Program-made: the position numbers and the translations under genes
Assembly (NCBI GenBank): GCA_021780075.1
Contig: JAJXZL010000023.1
Location: 1-64,000 of the forward strand
Source of the DNA: Acidobacteriota bacterium
Lineage (GTDB): Bacteria; Acidobacteriota; Terriglobia; Terriglobales; Acidobacteriaceae
DNA length: 64,000 nucleotides
Reading direction: 5' to 3'
Notes under the pieces: model-generated
What the model saw: the letters and a program-made list of their open reading frames with translations, nothing else
Told to the model about the DNA's origin: nothing
The model's database searches: none
Shown: piece by piece, positions 40,787 through 49,903 of the stretch
How the letters are laid out: each line of letters begins with the position of its first letter
How positions within the stretch are numbered: position 1 is the first letter of the stretch

Positions 40787-42346
40787 CTAGGCCCAGTAGC
40801 TGCGGTCCAGCGTCCTATATTGGATTGCCTCTGCCAAGTGGGCCACGCTCAGGTGCTCGGCGCCATCAAGATCAGCGATGGTGCGGGCCACCTTGAGGAT
40901 GCGATCGTGGGCGCGGGCTGTCAATCCCTGCTGCTGCATGGCTCGCTCCAGCAGACGCTCGGCGTCAGCGCCAAGTTCGCAATAGGCCCGAATCTGCCGC
41001 GTGGTCATCTGCGCGTTGGAGAAGATTTTCTCGCCAAACTTACTGAAGCGTTCCCTTTGGCGTTCGCGCGCAGCCAGCACGCGGGAGCGGATCTCGGCTG
41101 AGCCCTCGGCCGCCGCTCCGCCACGCAGTTCCTTATATTGAACGGCCGGCACTTCGATATGAATGTCGATGCGGTCCAGCAGCGGACCGGAGATTTTGGC
41201 CACATAACGTTGAATCATGGGCGGAGTGCACATGCACTCGCGCGACTTGTCATTGAAGTAGCCGCATGGACAGGGATTCATGGCTGCCGCAAGCATGAAA
41301 CGCGCCGGAAAGCTGAGCGACATGGAAGCGCGGGCGATGGTGACGGTGTGGTCTTCCAGCGGCTGGCGCATCACTTCCAGCACGTTGCGCGGAAACTCCG
41401 GCAACTCGTCGAGGAACAGCAGGCCGTTGTGGGCCAGCGAAACCTCGCCGGGGCGCGGCACGATACCGCCCCCGATCAGACCGGCATCAGAGATGGTGTG
41501 GTGCGGCGAGCGGAATGGCCGATGCGTTACCAGGCCGGCTGCCGCATCCAGCACGCCGGCAACCGAGTGAATCTTGGTGGTTTCGAGAGCTTCGTCAAAG
41601 CTGAGTGGGGCCAGAATGGAGGGCAGACGCTTGGCCAGCATGGTCTTGCCCGAGCCAGGTGGGCCGATCATGAGAATGTTGTGACTGCCGGCCGCGGACA
41701 CTTCAAGCGCGCGCTTGGCCGTCTGCTGTCCGCGTACATCTTTGAAGTCAACGGCAAAGTGCTGCAGTTCGCCGAGCAATTCCTCAGTGGACACGCGGTA
41801 GGGATCGCGCTGGATCACACCGACTACCTGTCTGTTGAGCAACTCCAGCACATCGAGCAGCGAGGACACAGGATAGACGTTGACGCCTTCCACAACTGCG
41901 GCTTCAGCAGCATTGGCCGCGGGCAGGATCAGGTTGGGAATATTTTTTTCGCGTGCGAGGATGGCGACGGGCAACATGCCGGGAATAGGACGCACGCTTC
42001 CGTCCAGGCCGAGTTCGCCCACCAGCAGAAAGCGGCTCAGGTCATCCACCTGCAATGCGCCGTACGCGCCAAGAATCCCGACGGCGATGGGCAGGTCGAA
42101 GCCAGAGCCTTCTTTCTTCAGGTCTGCCGGCGCCAGATTGATGGTGATATGCGTGGGCGGAATCAGGTAGCCGGAGTTCTTGATGGCGGGGCGTACGCGG
42201 TCGCGGCTTTCGCGCACGGCTGCATCCGGCAACCCTACCGTATGAAAGTGATCCTGATCCGTGACTACGCCGCTATAGTCGACTTCGACATCAATGAGGT
42301 TGGCGTCGATTCCGTATACGGCCGCGCTGAGAGCTTTAAAGAGCAT
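40787..42346 (-). CDS. comM: YifB/ComM-family Mg-chelatase-like AAA ATPase
   Basis: 519 residues from the ATG at 42346, the family's usual start ([26 protein letters not shown], in part). A Lon-like N-domain is followed by an AAA module: Walker [17 protein letters not shown], and Walker [11 protein letters not shown]. The C-terminal half has CNFND-type Cys ([17 protein letters not shown]) and [20 protein letters not shown]. In competence, ComM acts in branch migration of incoming DNA. A weak hairpin lies near 40744-40762 downstream. Confidence 0.93.
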   Translation of the reverse strand: MLFKALSAAVYGIDANLIDVEVDYSGVVTDQDHFHTVGLPDAAVRESRDRVRPAIKNSGYLIPPTHITINLAPADLKKEGSGFDLPIAVGILGAYGALQVDDLSRFLLVGELGLDGSVRPIPGMLPVAILAREKNIPNLILPAANAAEAAVVEGVNVYPVSSLLDVLELLNRQVVGVIQRDPYRVSTEELLGELQHFAVDFKDVRGQQTAKRALEVSAAGSHNILMIGPPGSGKTMLAKRLPSILAPLSFDEALETTKIHSVAGVLDAAAGLVTHRPFRSPHHTISDAGLIGGGIVPRPGEVSLAHNGLLFLDELPEFPRNVLEVMRQPLEDHTVTIARASMSLSFPARFMLAAAMNPCPCGYFNDKSRECMCTPPMIQRYVAKISGPLLDRIDIHIEVPAVQYKELRGGAAAEGSAEIRSRVLAARERQRERFSKFGEKIFSNAQMTTRQIRAYCELGADAERLLERAMQQQGLTARAHDRILKVARTIADLDGAEHLSVAHLAEAIQYRTLDRSYWA

Positions 42347-42680
42347 GGCGGTCTTTTCAAGCGAGTGTACCAGATGCCGCACATTTGATCTTTCTCAGCT
42401 CGCCACACGCCCTGCGTGCGCCATCTGTCCTGGTGGTGTTAAGTGGCCGTGGCCGGCAGCCCGGAAAGGGAGTGCTAAGCCACGAGCTATGGAAGCCAAC
42501 CAAGATCGCGAAGAGGCGAAAAGTGGCAGAGGGAACCCCGTTCAGCTCCAAGCCTGAATCGAAAGTCGCAAATTAAAACGTTTTGCAAAGCGTGGGGTTG
42601 ACTTGTATGCAAATACCACCACAGCCCAAACCGAAACAGCCGGACAACTTGCCGATCCCTGACCCAGTACAATTCCATTC

Positions 42681-44093
42681 GTGACAACGAGTCTCTTCGA
42701 TCTCTACAAAATCGGTGTCGGTCCTTCAAGCTCGCACACCATGGGCCCGATGCGTGCGGCCTGCCGCTTTGCGCGAGAGCTTGATCCGCGCGGTCTGCTT
42801 CAGCGTGTTGCGCGTGTGCAGGCGGAGTTGTTCGGATCGCTGGCTCTCACCGGCCTGGGCCACGCCACTGACCGGGCGGTCCTGCTGGGACTGGCGGGCA
42901 ATGAGCCCGCGACCATCGATCCCACTGCGATTGATTCGACGGTTGCCGCGATTCGCGCGGAGAAGAATATCAAGCTGGCCGGAACGCGGCTCATCCCGTT
43001 TGAGGAGGCGCGCGATCTTCTCTTTCACCGCGACCAGATGCATCCTCCCGGCGCGCGCATGCAGCATCCTAACGGGCTGCGGCTCATGGCGTTTGATGCC
43101 GCTGGCAAAACACTCGATGAGCGCACGTTCTTTTCCATTGGCGGCGGATTTATTGCGGAAGACGCAACAGAACCATCGGGGGAAAAACCTCCTGCGGTGG
43201 TTCCATATCCGTTTCATAACGCTGCGGAACTGTTGGCAACAGCGCAAGTTCATGAGCTCAGCATCAGCGAACTCATGCTGGCAAACGAGTGCGCGCTCGT
43301 TGCGCACAACACAGAACGCGCGCCTGTTGAGCTTGTGCGCGAGGGTATCGATCACATCTGGCGTACCATGCAAGATTGTGTGCAGCGCGGCATGGCAACC
43401 GAAGGCATTCTGCCCGGCGGCCTGAATGTGCGCCGCCGCGCGCACCGGCTGGCCGAGCGCCTGCGCGATAAGAATGCCGATGGCCTGTGCGGCGATCCGC
43501 TGGCGCCACTGGACTGGGTCACGGTCTATGCCATGGCCGTAAACGAAGAGAATGCAGCGGGCGGGCGCGTGGTGACAGCGCCCACCAACGGAGCTGCCGG
43601 CGTGGTGCCCGCTGTGGCGCACTACTATAAACAATTTGTGACCGACGCCAACCATGAAGGACTCCTGCGCTTCTTTCTCTCCTCGGCGGCCATCGGAATT
43701 CTCTATAAAGAGAACGCTTCAATCAGCGGTGCAGAGGTGGGCTGCCAGGGAGAGGTGGGTGTGGCCTGCTCTATGGCCGCCGGAGGACTGACTGCGGCGC
43801 TGGGCGGCACCAATGGACAGGTGGAGCACGCCGCCGAGATCGGCATGGAGCATAATCTCGGCATGACCTGCGACCCCATCGGTGGGCTGGTGCAGATTCC
43901 CTGCATCGAGCGCAACGCCATGGGCGCGGCAAAGGCCATACAGGCCTCACGCATCGCGCTCAACGAGTCGGGAGCACACAAGGTCTCGCTCGATCAGGTG
44001 ATACGCACAATGTATGAGACTGGGCTCGACATGCAGTCGCGATATAAAGAAACCAGCCTGGGCGGGCTCGCCTTGAATGTGATTGAGTGCTGA
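42681..44093 (+). CDS. sdaA: L-serine ammonia-lyase (single-chain, Fe-S)
   Basis: 470 residues from the GTG at 42681. Deaminates L-serine to pyruvate. N-terminal beta domain with [18 protein letters not shown], the Ser/His-rich substrate loop. Catalytic alpha domain with [39 protein letters not shown] (Cys ligands of the 4Fe-4S cluster). Both domains are in one chain as in E. coli SdaA. Next gene 75 bp on. Confidence 0.94.
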   Translation: MTTSLFDLYKIGVGPSSSHTMGPMRAACRFARELDPRGLLQRVARVQAELFGSLALTGLGHATDRAVLLGLAGNEPATIDPTAIDSTVAAIRAEKNIKLAGTRLIPFEEARDLLFHRDQMHPPGARMQHPNGLRLMAFDAAGKTLDERTFFSIGGGFIAEDATEPSGEKPPAVVPYPFHNAAELLATAQVHELSISELMLANECALVAHNTERAPVELVREGIDHIWRTMQDCVQRGMATEGILPGGLNVRRRAHRLAERLRDKNADGLCGDPLAPLDWVTVYAMAVNEENAAGGRVVTAPTNGAAGVVPAVAHYYKQFVTDANHEGLLRFFLSSAAIGILYKENASISGAEVGCQGEVGVACSMAAGGLTAALGGTNGQVEHAAEIGMEHNLGMTCDPIGGLVQIPCIERNAMGAAKAIQASRIALNESGAHKVSLDQVIRTMYETGLDMQSRYKETSLGGLALNVIEC

Positions 44094-44168
44094 ACGGAGC
44101 AACTGCGGCGCTCACTCGCAACGGGATGGGACACGAACAACCCTGCAAGGCAAGCGAGGAGAATCGAA

Positions 44169-44999
44169 TTGGAGACGCCGGAATACGACACCGCCAATGC
44201 GCCGTTGATTGAAGCTCCGCAGGAGCCAGCCGACGACTCAGCGCCAGGTACGCTGGCGCCCGCCTGGCACACCGGAGTGCTGATCGCATGGATCCTCGCC
44301 ATGTCCCTTAGCGGCTCCTCGCGGCTTGCGACACTGCACGGCGCGCCAACCCGGCTATGGACCTATGGCGTGACGGCGGCGATGGAACTGGCCATGCTGG
44401 GCTGGGTCGCGCTGGGGCTGCGCTTGCGCAGGATTCCACTGCGCTCGATCTTTGGCGCAATCGACGGAGGGATGCGCACCATAGCGCGTGATCTGGGCAT
44501 CGCCCTTGTTTTCTGGATTGGTGCGTTGATGGTTCTCGGCTCGCTGGGCATTGCCTGGGCAGGTGCTGAAGCGGTCATCAAGCGTACCCATCCAGCTGCG
44601 GGACAGACAGCGCCACAGGTGAGCTCGCAGCGACAGACGGCGCGCATGCTGGCGCAACTGGCGCCTGCCAACGCTGAAGAGGTTGTGGGCTGGGCGCTGC
44701 TTTGCATGCTGGTCGGCATGGTGGAGGAGACGGTATTTCGCGGTTATCTGCAGCGCCAGTTCAGTGCGTGGGCACATGGCGGCGTGCCAGCCGGCGTGAT
44801 ATTTTCCGCGCTCATCTTCGGCGCGGCGCATGGATACCAGGGCGCGCGCAACATGGTGTTGCTTGCAGTTTTCGGCGTGCTTTTCAGCCTGCTTGCGCAT
44901 TTTCGCCGCAGCCTGCGCGCGGGAATTTTCGCGCACAGCTGGCACGATCTCATCACGGGTGTGGCGCTCGGACTGCTCAAGTCGCACCATCTTCTTTGA
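44169..44999 (+). CDS. CPBP-family intramembrane glutamic protease
   Basis: 276 residues. The TTG start follows GAGGAG by eight nt. About seven or eight membrane helices. The four family motifs are present: EExxxR (EETVFRG, Glu about 186-187), FxxxH (FGAAHG, His about 221), and HSWHD near the C-terminus. Related to CAAX processing proteases and bacteriocin-immunity proteins; its substrate is unknown. Confidence 0.87.
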   Translation: METPEYDTANAPLIEAPQEPADDSAPGTLAPAWHTGVLIAWILAMSLSGSSRLATLHGAPTRLWTYGVTAAMELAMLGWVALGLRLRRIPLRSIFGAIDGGMRTIARDLGIALVFWIGALMVLGSLGIAWAGAEAVIKRTHPAAGQTAPQVSSQRQTARMLAQLAPANAEEVVGWALLCMLVGMVEETVFRGYLQRQFSAWAHGGVPAGVIFSALIFGAAHGYQGARNMVLLAVFGVLFSLLAHFRRSLRAGIFAHSWHDLITGVALGLLKSHHLL

Positions 45000-45072
45000 A
45001 GATTCGAAGGCGATGCGCACTTCGGTAATAAATAATTGTTGCCACTTTTTCCACTTCACATACGTTTTTTGC

Positions 45073-45101
45073 TTGACACTGAGCAAGCGTGAATCTATAC
45101 A
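45073..45101 (+). promoter_or_regulatory. Near-consensus sigma-70 promoter of the Lys/Ala peptide gene
   Basis: TTGACA (45073-45078), exactly 17 bp, then TATACA (45096-45101). A start near 45108 would give a leader of about 55 nt with a small inverted repeat GTTGCA / TGCAAC (45121-45139). Confidence 0.75.
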
Positions 45102-45163
45102 TTCCTCAACTGCAATTAGTGTTGCAGTTTCGATGCAACCCATCGACAAGGGAGAATAGGCAA

Positions 45164-45235
45164 ATGGCAACGAAGAAAGCAGCCAAGAAGGCACCCGCGA
45201 AGAAGGCCGCGAAGAAAGCCGCGAAGAAGAAGTAA
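45164..45235 (+). CDS. 23-residue Lys/Ala-rich basic microprotein
   Basis: ATG at 45164 with AAGGGAG and spacer, stop TAA at 45233. The sequence is MATKKAAKKAPAKKA followed by AKKAAKKK, entirely Met, Ala, Thr, Pro and Lys. It resembles the tail of histone-H1-like or AlgP/HU C-terminal KAAKK repeats. It has a near-consensus promoter and a strong terminator of its own, so a discrete transcript of about 190 nt is likely. Nucleic-acid binding by charge is inference. A small RNA with an incidental frame is the alternative. Confidence 0.65.
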   Translation: MATKKAAKKAPAKKAAKKAAKKK

Positions 45236-45256
45236 CGGGTAATCCAACCAAAAGGC

Positions 45257-45296
45257 AACACTGAGGGGACGCTTCCAGCGTCCCCTCAGTGTTTTT
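45257..45296 (+). terminator. Strong terminator of the microprotein gene
   Basis: Perfect 16-bp stem AACACTGAGGGGACGC / GCGTCCCCTCAGTGTT with loop TTCCA and a T-run, 22 bp past the stop codon. Confidence 0.9.
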
Positions 45297-45342
45297 GGAA
45301 AAGGATTAGACTGGTAAGCGCAACAGGCACGAGGAACGACTG

Positions 45343-46074
45343 ATGACACGCCGCCGCTGGATTGCCGAACACTGGGATGAAGCCACCGCAACACTGGTGG
45401 GCACGCAGGCCGAACACATGATCCGCGTACTGCGCGCGCAGCCGGGCATGGAAGCCGATGTGGTTGCGGGCGGTCACGTCTTTCATGCCGAACTGGCAGC
45501 GATTGAAAACGGCGAGGTGCGCTTTAACCTGCTGGCCGAGCTCGAAGCCGAGCCTGCGCTGCCCGTAACGCTGGTCATGGCCATCTACAAGTTTGACCAT
45601 ATGGAGTGGGCAATCGAAAAAGCCACCGAGCTGGGTGTTGCCACCATCGCTCCGATGATTGCGCGGCGGACCGAGAAGCATCTGGCGCAGGCAGCGGCAA
45701 AGCGCGCCGAGCGGTGGCGCCGCATTGCCAGGGAAGCAGCCCAGCAGGCGCGACGCTCTGATGTGCCGGTAATCCACGATCCGGCCACGCTGGAGTCGCA
45801 CGTGCGTCAGGCGTCCACGGCGACGCGCATCGTGCTCGCCGAGCAGGAGCGCTCCACCACGCTGCGCTACGCTCTCGAGCAGGCGATCGCCGCAGCGGGC
45901 GAAGAGACGCCGGTGCTGGAGATTGCGATTGGACCCGAAGGCGGATGGGCTCCAGCGGAAGAGGCTTTGTTCGATGCCAACGGCTGGCGCGCAGTGTCGC
46001 TGGGGCCGCGCATTCTGCGCGCAGAGACTGCGGCAATCTCCGCCTTGGCTGTGATTGGTTCGTTTCTGGAATAG
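45343..46074 (+). CDS. rsmE: 16S rRNA m3U1498 methyltransferase RsmE
   Basis: 243 residues. The SPOUT-knot C-terminus shows EIAIGPEGGWAPAEEALFDANGW and LGPRILRAETAAISALAVI. An N-terminal PUA-like domain begins RRRWIAEHWDEATATLVGTQAEHM. Uses S-adenosylmethionine to methylate U1498. The ribosome site is weak (GAGGAAC). Runs tail-to-tail with uxaA. Confidence 0.93.
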   Translation: MTRRRWIAEHWDEATATLVGTQAEHMIRVLRAQPGMEADVVAGGHVFHAELAAIENGEVRFNLLAELEAEPALPVTLVMAIYKFDHMEWAIEKATELGVATIAPMIARRTEKHLAQAAAKRAERWRRIAREAAQQARRSDVPVIHDPATLESHVRQASTATRIVLAEQERSTTLRYALEQAIAAAGEETPVLEIAIGPEGGWAPAEEALFDANGWRAVSLGPRILRAETAAISALAVIGSFLE

Positions 46075-46104
46075 CCGGCCTCGCAACCGCGCAGTCCCAA
46101 TGTC

Positions 46105-47742
46105 TTACAGCGAAACACCGCGCTTCCACGGGATGAAATCGTTTTGCCCAAGCAGCTCGGCTTTGGTGGAGCGCTCGCCGCTGGCCACCTGGATGCACAG
46201 GTCAAGCAGCTTCTCCGCGCAGGCGGGAATCGTCGTCTTACCTGTGACGATGCCGCCAGCGTCGAAGTCGATGATGTCGCTCATACGCTCGGCCAGCGAG
46301 GAGTTGGTTGAGATTTTCACCACGGGCGCAACAGGGTTGCCGGTAGGCGTGCCCAGACCGGTGGTGAAGAGGACGAGGTTGGCGCCCGCGCCGGCCTGCG
46401 CCGTCACGCACTCCACATCATTGCCCGGCGTACACAGCAGGTTGAGTCCCGGCGTTGTGGCGTAGTGCGGGAAATCGAGAACATCGCGCACCGGCGAAAC
46501 GCCGCCCTTGCGCGCTGCGCCTGCTGACTTGATGGCGTCGGTCGTGAGGCCGTCTTCGATGTTGCCGGGCGAAGGATTCATCTCAAAGCCCGAATGCACG
46601 GCTTTGGCGCGTGCGGAATAAGCCTGCATAAGATCGTAGAATCGCTGGGCCAGTTCGTCGCTGGTGCAGCGGTTGATGAGTTCCTGCTCCACGCCGTGCA
46701 ACTCGGGAAATTCAGACAGCAGCGTCTTGCTGCCAAGACCCACCAGCAAATCGGAGAGATAACCGATCGTCGGATTGGCAGAGATGCCGCTGAAGCCATC
46801 CGAGCCGCCACACTTCAGGCCCACAGTCAGCGCGGAAAGCGGCGCAGGAGCGCGCTCAATGCGGTTGGCCTCAGCGAGTGCGGCAAAGGTCTCATCGATT
46901 GCCCGGCCCATCAGCGCTTCATCGCTGCCTGACCGCTGCTGATCAAAGACCAGCACGGGCTTGCTCATCTGCGGATCGCGTGCGCGCAATTCGTCCATCA
47001 ACATGCTCGTCTGCGCATTCTGGCAGCCCAGGCTCAGCACCGTGGCTCCCGCTACGTTGGGATGATGGATGTAGCCGGCGAGCAGGCCGCAGAGTGCCTG
47101 CGCATCCTGGCGCGTGCCGCCGCAGCCGCCCTGATGCGTCAGAAAGCGGATGCCGTCGATGCGGGGAAAGACGCGCTCAGCGCTCGCCTGGGCAAGCGCT
47201 TCTGCCACGCCGCGCCCCCTGCCGCTCGACTGCCGCTGCACAAGCTCACGCACATGCTGGCGATAGTGGCTGCGCGCCGAGCCGTAGCCCAGCTCTTCCT
47301 CAAGAGCCTCACGCATACGATCCACGTTGCGGTTTTCGCAGAAGACCAGCGGCAGTACCAGCCAGTAGTTGCGCGTGCCCACCTGGCCGTCAGCGCGGTG
47401 GTAGCCCATAAACGTGCGCGCGGACAAGTGCGAGGGATCCGGTAGGGCGAATGAAACCGGCTGCCGCGTAGCTGTGTACGCGCCCGCACGATGGCGTATG
47501 TTGCGTGTGGACAGCAGGCCGCCCCGCGCGATGGGCGCTGTCACCTCGCCCACCACCATGCCATAGAGAAAGATCACGTCGCCTGGCACGAGGTCAACAA
47601 GCGCGAGTTTGTGTTTGGCGGGGATGGCCTCAATCACAGGGCAAGATGCCTGACCAAAGTGCACAAGCATTCCGGCAGCAAGTGGAGTGAGCGCCACGAG
47701 CACGTTGTCGCGCGGATCGATTTGCAGAACTTTTTCCGGCAT
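46105..47742 (-). CDS. uxaA: Altronate/UxaA-family dehydratase
   Basis: 545 residues. N-terminal SAF domain (VLVALTPLAAGMLVHFG), then the large dehydratase domain with GYHRADGQVGTRNYWLV, FLTHQGGCGGTRQDAQ, GLKCGGSDGFSGISANP and GNPVAPVVKISTNS. Likely converts D-altronate (or galactarate-like acids) to 2-keto-3-deoxy-gluconate. Iron-dependent by family. Divergent from the glycosidase operon across a 282-bp gap that holds the palindrome at 47944-47951. Confidence 0.9.
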   Translation of the reverse strand: MPEKVLQIDPRDNVLVALTPLAAGMLVHFGQASCPVIEAIPAKHKLALVDLVPGDVIFLYGMVVGEVTAPIARGGLLSTRNIRHRAGAYTATRQPVSFALPDPSHLSARTFMGYHRADGQVGTRNYWLVLPLVFCENRNVDRMREALEEELGYGSARSHYRQHVRELVQRQSSGRGRGVAEALAQASAERVFPRIDGIRFLTHQGGCGGTRQDAQALCGLLAGYIHHPNVAGATVLSLGCQNAQTSMLMDELRARDPQMSKPVLVFDQQRSGSDEALMGRAIDETFAALAEANRIERAPAPLSALTVGLKCGGSDGFSGISANPTIGYLSDLLVGLGSKTLLSEFPELHGVEQELINRCTSDELAQRFYDLMQAYSARAKAVHSGFEMNPSPGNIEDGLTTDAIKSAGAARKGGVSPVRDVLDFPHYATTPGLNLLCTPGNDVECVTAQAGAGANLVLFTTGLGTPTGNPVAPVVKISTNSSLAERMSDIIDFDAGGIVTGKTTIPACAEKLLDLCIQVASGERSTKAELLGQNDFIPWKRGVSL

Positions 47743-47943
47743 GAAGACATTCCCTGAATCGGACAGTTGGATTTTTGCGAGCAGACCGTCTCAGGCAAGA
47801 ATACAACCTGTTGCGAACTGATCTGCTGCGGCAAGCACATCCTGCGGTCCGGCGTTCACTCCATACGCATCAGCGAAGCTGCGATCGTCACGCCGCGCAT
47901 GGGATACCAATACGGGAAATATTGCAGTTGGAACTCATGGAAT

Positions 47944-47951
47944 GGTATACC
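47944..47951. promoter_or_regulatory. Possible GntR-type operator GGTATACC
   Basis: Perfect palindrome in the context AATGGTATACCTT, 73 bp before the glycosidase start. GntR-family regulators of sugar-acid genes bind TGGTATACCA-like sites. No regulator gene is nearby. Confidence 0.35.
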
Positions 47952-48024
47952 TTGGCGGCGGGCTGAAGCGTCCCACAAGACAGCGTGTCGAGCCAGGGCG
48001 CTTGTAAGACTAGGAGAATCGCAA

Positions 48025-49524
48025 ATGGAGCAAGAGAAGTGGAAGCAGGGGCTCCTGGCCACGTTTCTCGTGGCTGCAGTGCCCATGCTGTATGGCCAGA
48101 AGCCGCTGGACGTAAAGGTGCAATGGGGCAAGACGGATGTGGTTTCCAAGTCCACGCCCACGCTGCAGGTGGTGGTGAATCCTCCGCTGCGGCCTGGCCA
48201 GCCACTGGGCGTCGCAGCCTACAAAGCGGTGAAGGAACTGGGTGCGGACTATGTGCGCTACGTGCCGTGGTTGCCGTATCCCAAACTGGCAGTGGCTGAA
48301 CTGGAGCCACCCACTGCGCAGAAGACCAGCTGGGACTTCAGCCTGATTGATCCGATGACCAAGGATTTTCTGGCTGCCACCGACGGGCACTCCACCATTC
48401 TCAACTTCAGCACGATTCCCGCATGGCTCTTCAAGACTGAAAAGCCGGTCACTTATCCTGCCGATCCGAATGAGGTAACGTGGCACTACACACAGGGCAC
48501 TGAGCTGCAAGACCCCAGCGGCAAGGAGCTTGGCGACTACTATGCGCGCCTGGTGAGCTGGTATGTGAATGGCGGGTTTACCGATGAAAACGGCGTGCGC
48601 CATGAGTCGGGCTACCACTACAAGGTGCCTTACTGGGAAGTGCTGAACGAAGTCGATTTTGAGCACTCGATGACGCCGCAGCAGTACACCGACCGCTATG
48701 ACGCAATAGTGACCGCGATTCACAAGGTCTCGCCGGAGACGAAGTTCGTGGGGCTCGCTTTGGCCATGCCGAGCCATAACCCGGAGATATTCGAATACTT
48801 CCTGAATCACAACCATCATCGGCCCGGCATTCCACTGGACATGATCTCGTATCACTTTTATGCATCGCCAACCGCCTCTGAGACGATCGACAACTGGCAG
48901 TACTCCTTCTTTAACCAGGCAGATGGATTTCTGAATACGGTGCGTTATATCGAGTCGATACGCAAGCGGCTCTCGCCGGAGACGCGCACCACCTGTGACG
49001 AGCTCGGCGTGATTCTGCCGACCGATAACACCCCCCAGGACAACGTGCCGCCGCCGGCAGCCTACTGGAACCTGGCCGGCTCGCTCTACGCCTATCTCTA
49101 CATTGAGCTGGCGCAACAACAAATTGACGTAGTGGGCGAGTCGCAACTGATTGGCTATCCCACCCAGTTTCCCAGCGTGAGCATGATGAACTGGCAGAAC
49201 AACAAGCCAAATGCACGCTACTGGGTGCTGAAGCTCATCAAGGACAACTTCCATCCGGGCGACAAGCTGGCAGCAACAAATGTGGAAGGCAGGAATCAAG
49301 ACGCGGGCAGCGTGGCAGCGCAGGCCTTCGTTACGCCGAGCGGGCACAAGCTGCTGCTGGCGAACAAGCGCGCGTGGGCCACGGATGTCACGCTGCCGGA
49401 TGCAGACAAGGCCAGCGTCGTTGCCGTGGATGGAGAGAGCGGCGACGGTCCGGCTCGCAGCCTGAAGCCCGAGGGCGGCAAGCTCCATCTGGAGCCCTTC
49501 GCTGTTGCGGTGGTGAGCTGGTGA
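48025..49524 (+). CDS. Secreted GH39-like glycosidase
   Basis: 499 residues from the ATG at 48025 (TAGGAG, 8 nt). Probable signal MEQEKWKQGLLATFLVAAVPMLYGQ. (beta/alpha)8 enzyme of GH39 type (xylosidase/iduronidase-like). VPYWEVLNEVDFEH carries the likely acid/base Glu (about 210-215) and TTCDELGV near 330 is a plausible nucleophile strand. The substrate is not known, perhaps plant or fungal glycans. First of a three-gene operon with a mutarotase and isomerase. Confidence 0.8.
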   Translation: MEQEKWKQGLLATFLVAAVPMLYGQKPLDVKVQWGKTDVVSKSTPTLQVVVNPPLRPGQPLGVAAYKAVKELGADYVRYVPWLPYPKLAVAELEPPTAQKTSWDFSLIDPMTKDFLAATDGHSTILNFSTIPAWLFKTEKPVTYPADPNEVTWHYTQGTELQDPSGKELGDYYARLVSWYVNGGFTDENGVRHESGYHYKVPYWEVLNEVDFEHSMTPQQYTDRYDAIVTAIHKVSPETKFVGLALAMPSHNPEIFEYFLNHNHHRPGIPLDMISYHFYASPTASETIDNWQYSFFNQADGFLNTVRYIESIRKRLSPETRTTCDELGVILPTDNTPQDNVPPPAAYWNLAGSLYAYLYIELAQQQIDVVGESQLIGYPTQFPSVSMMNWQNNKPNARYWVLKLIKDNFHPGDKLAATNVEGRNQDAGSVAAQAFVTPSGHKLLLANKRAWATDVTLPDADKASVVAVDGESGDGPARSLKPEGGKLHLEPFAVAVVSW

Positions 49525-49874
49525 GCGCGGACTCCGCGCCCGTCGGGACGCAACAGCTGAAGCGGTATGCCTTCATGCTGCGCCTGCGTCCCGGCGCGGC
49601 GAGCGCATACGATGAGGCGCATCGCGCCGTATGGCCGGAGATGCTGGCGTTGCTGAAACGCGCGGGCATCAGCGAATATTCCATCTATCGCCGCGACGAT
49701 CTGCTGATTCTCGCGCTGCGCGCTGTGGACTGTGAGGCCACCTGGAGCCAGATTGAAAACGACCCGGTGAACCTGCGCTGGCAGCAGGCGATGGCGCCCT
49801 ACTTTGCGCCGAATGAGGGCTTGCACTCCGGCGAGCGCTTCCCGATGATGGAAGAGGTCTTTTATCTGCCCTGA
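49521..49874 (+). CDS. L-rhamnose/L-fucose-type mutarotase
   Basis: 117 residues. The GTG at 49521 overlaps the glycosidase stop as GTGA, so it is translationally coupled. RhaM/FucU-like core: RYAFMLRLRPGAASAYDEAHRAVWPEML, ISEYSIYRRDDLLILALRA (both in part). It interconverts sugar anomers for the next enzyme. L-rhamnose mutarotase family (RhaM) fits best. Confidence 0.88.
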   Translation: MSADSAPVGTQQLKRYAFMLRLRPGAASAYDEAHRAVWPEMLALLKRAGISEYSIYRRDDLLILALRAVDCEATWSQIENDPVNLRWQQAMAPYFAPNEGLHSGERFPMMEEVFYLP

Positions 49875-49903
49875 GGCTCGGGCATGCCTGCGAAGGAGTT
49901 GAG

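Noticed and set aside
41138-42388. A 416-codon open frame on the plus strand opposite comM
   Set aside because: It is antisense to a gene with intact Walker motifs; the product has no recognisable order and no ribosome site.
42471-42479. GAGTGCTAAG, resembling half of a CIRCE operator
   Set aside because: The matching left half TTAGCACTC is absent at the required distance, and the neighbour is sdaA, not a chaperone gene.
48010-49488. A 492-codon open frame antisense to the GH39-like gene
   Set aside because: It arises from GC-rich third-position bias; the sense gene has a signal peptide, a ribosome site and coupled downstream genes.
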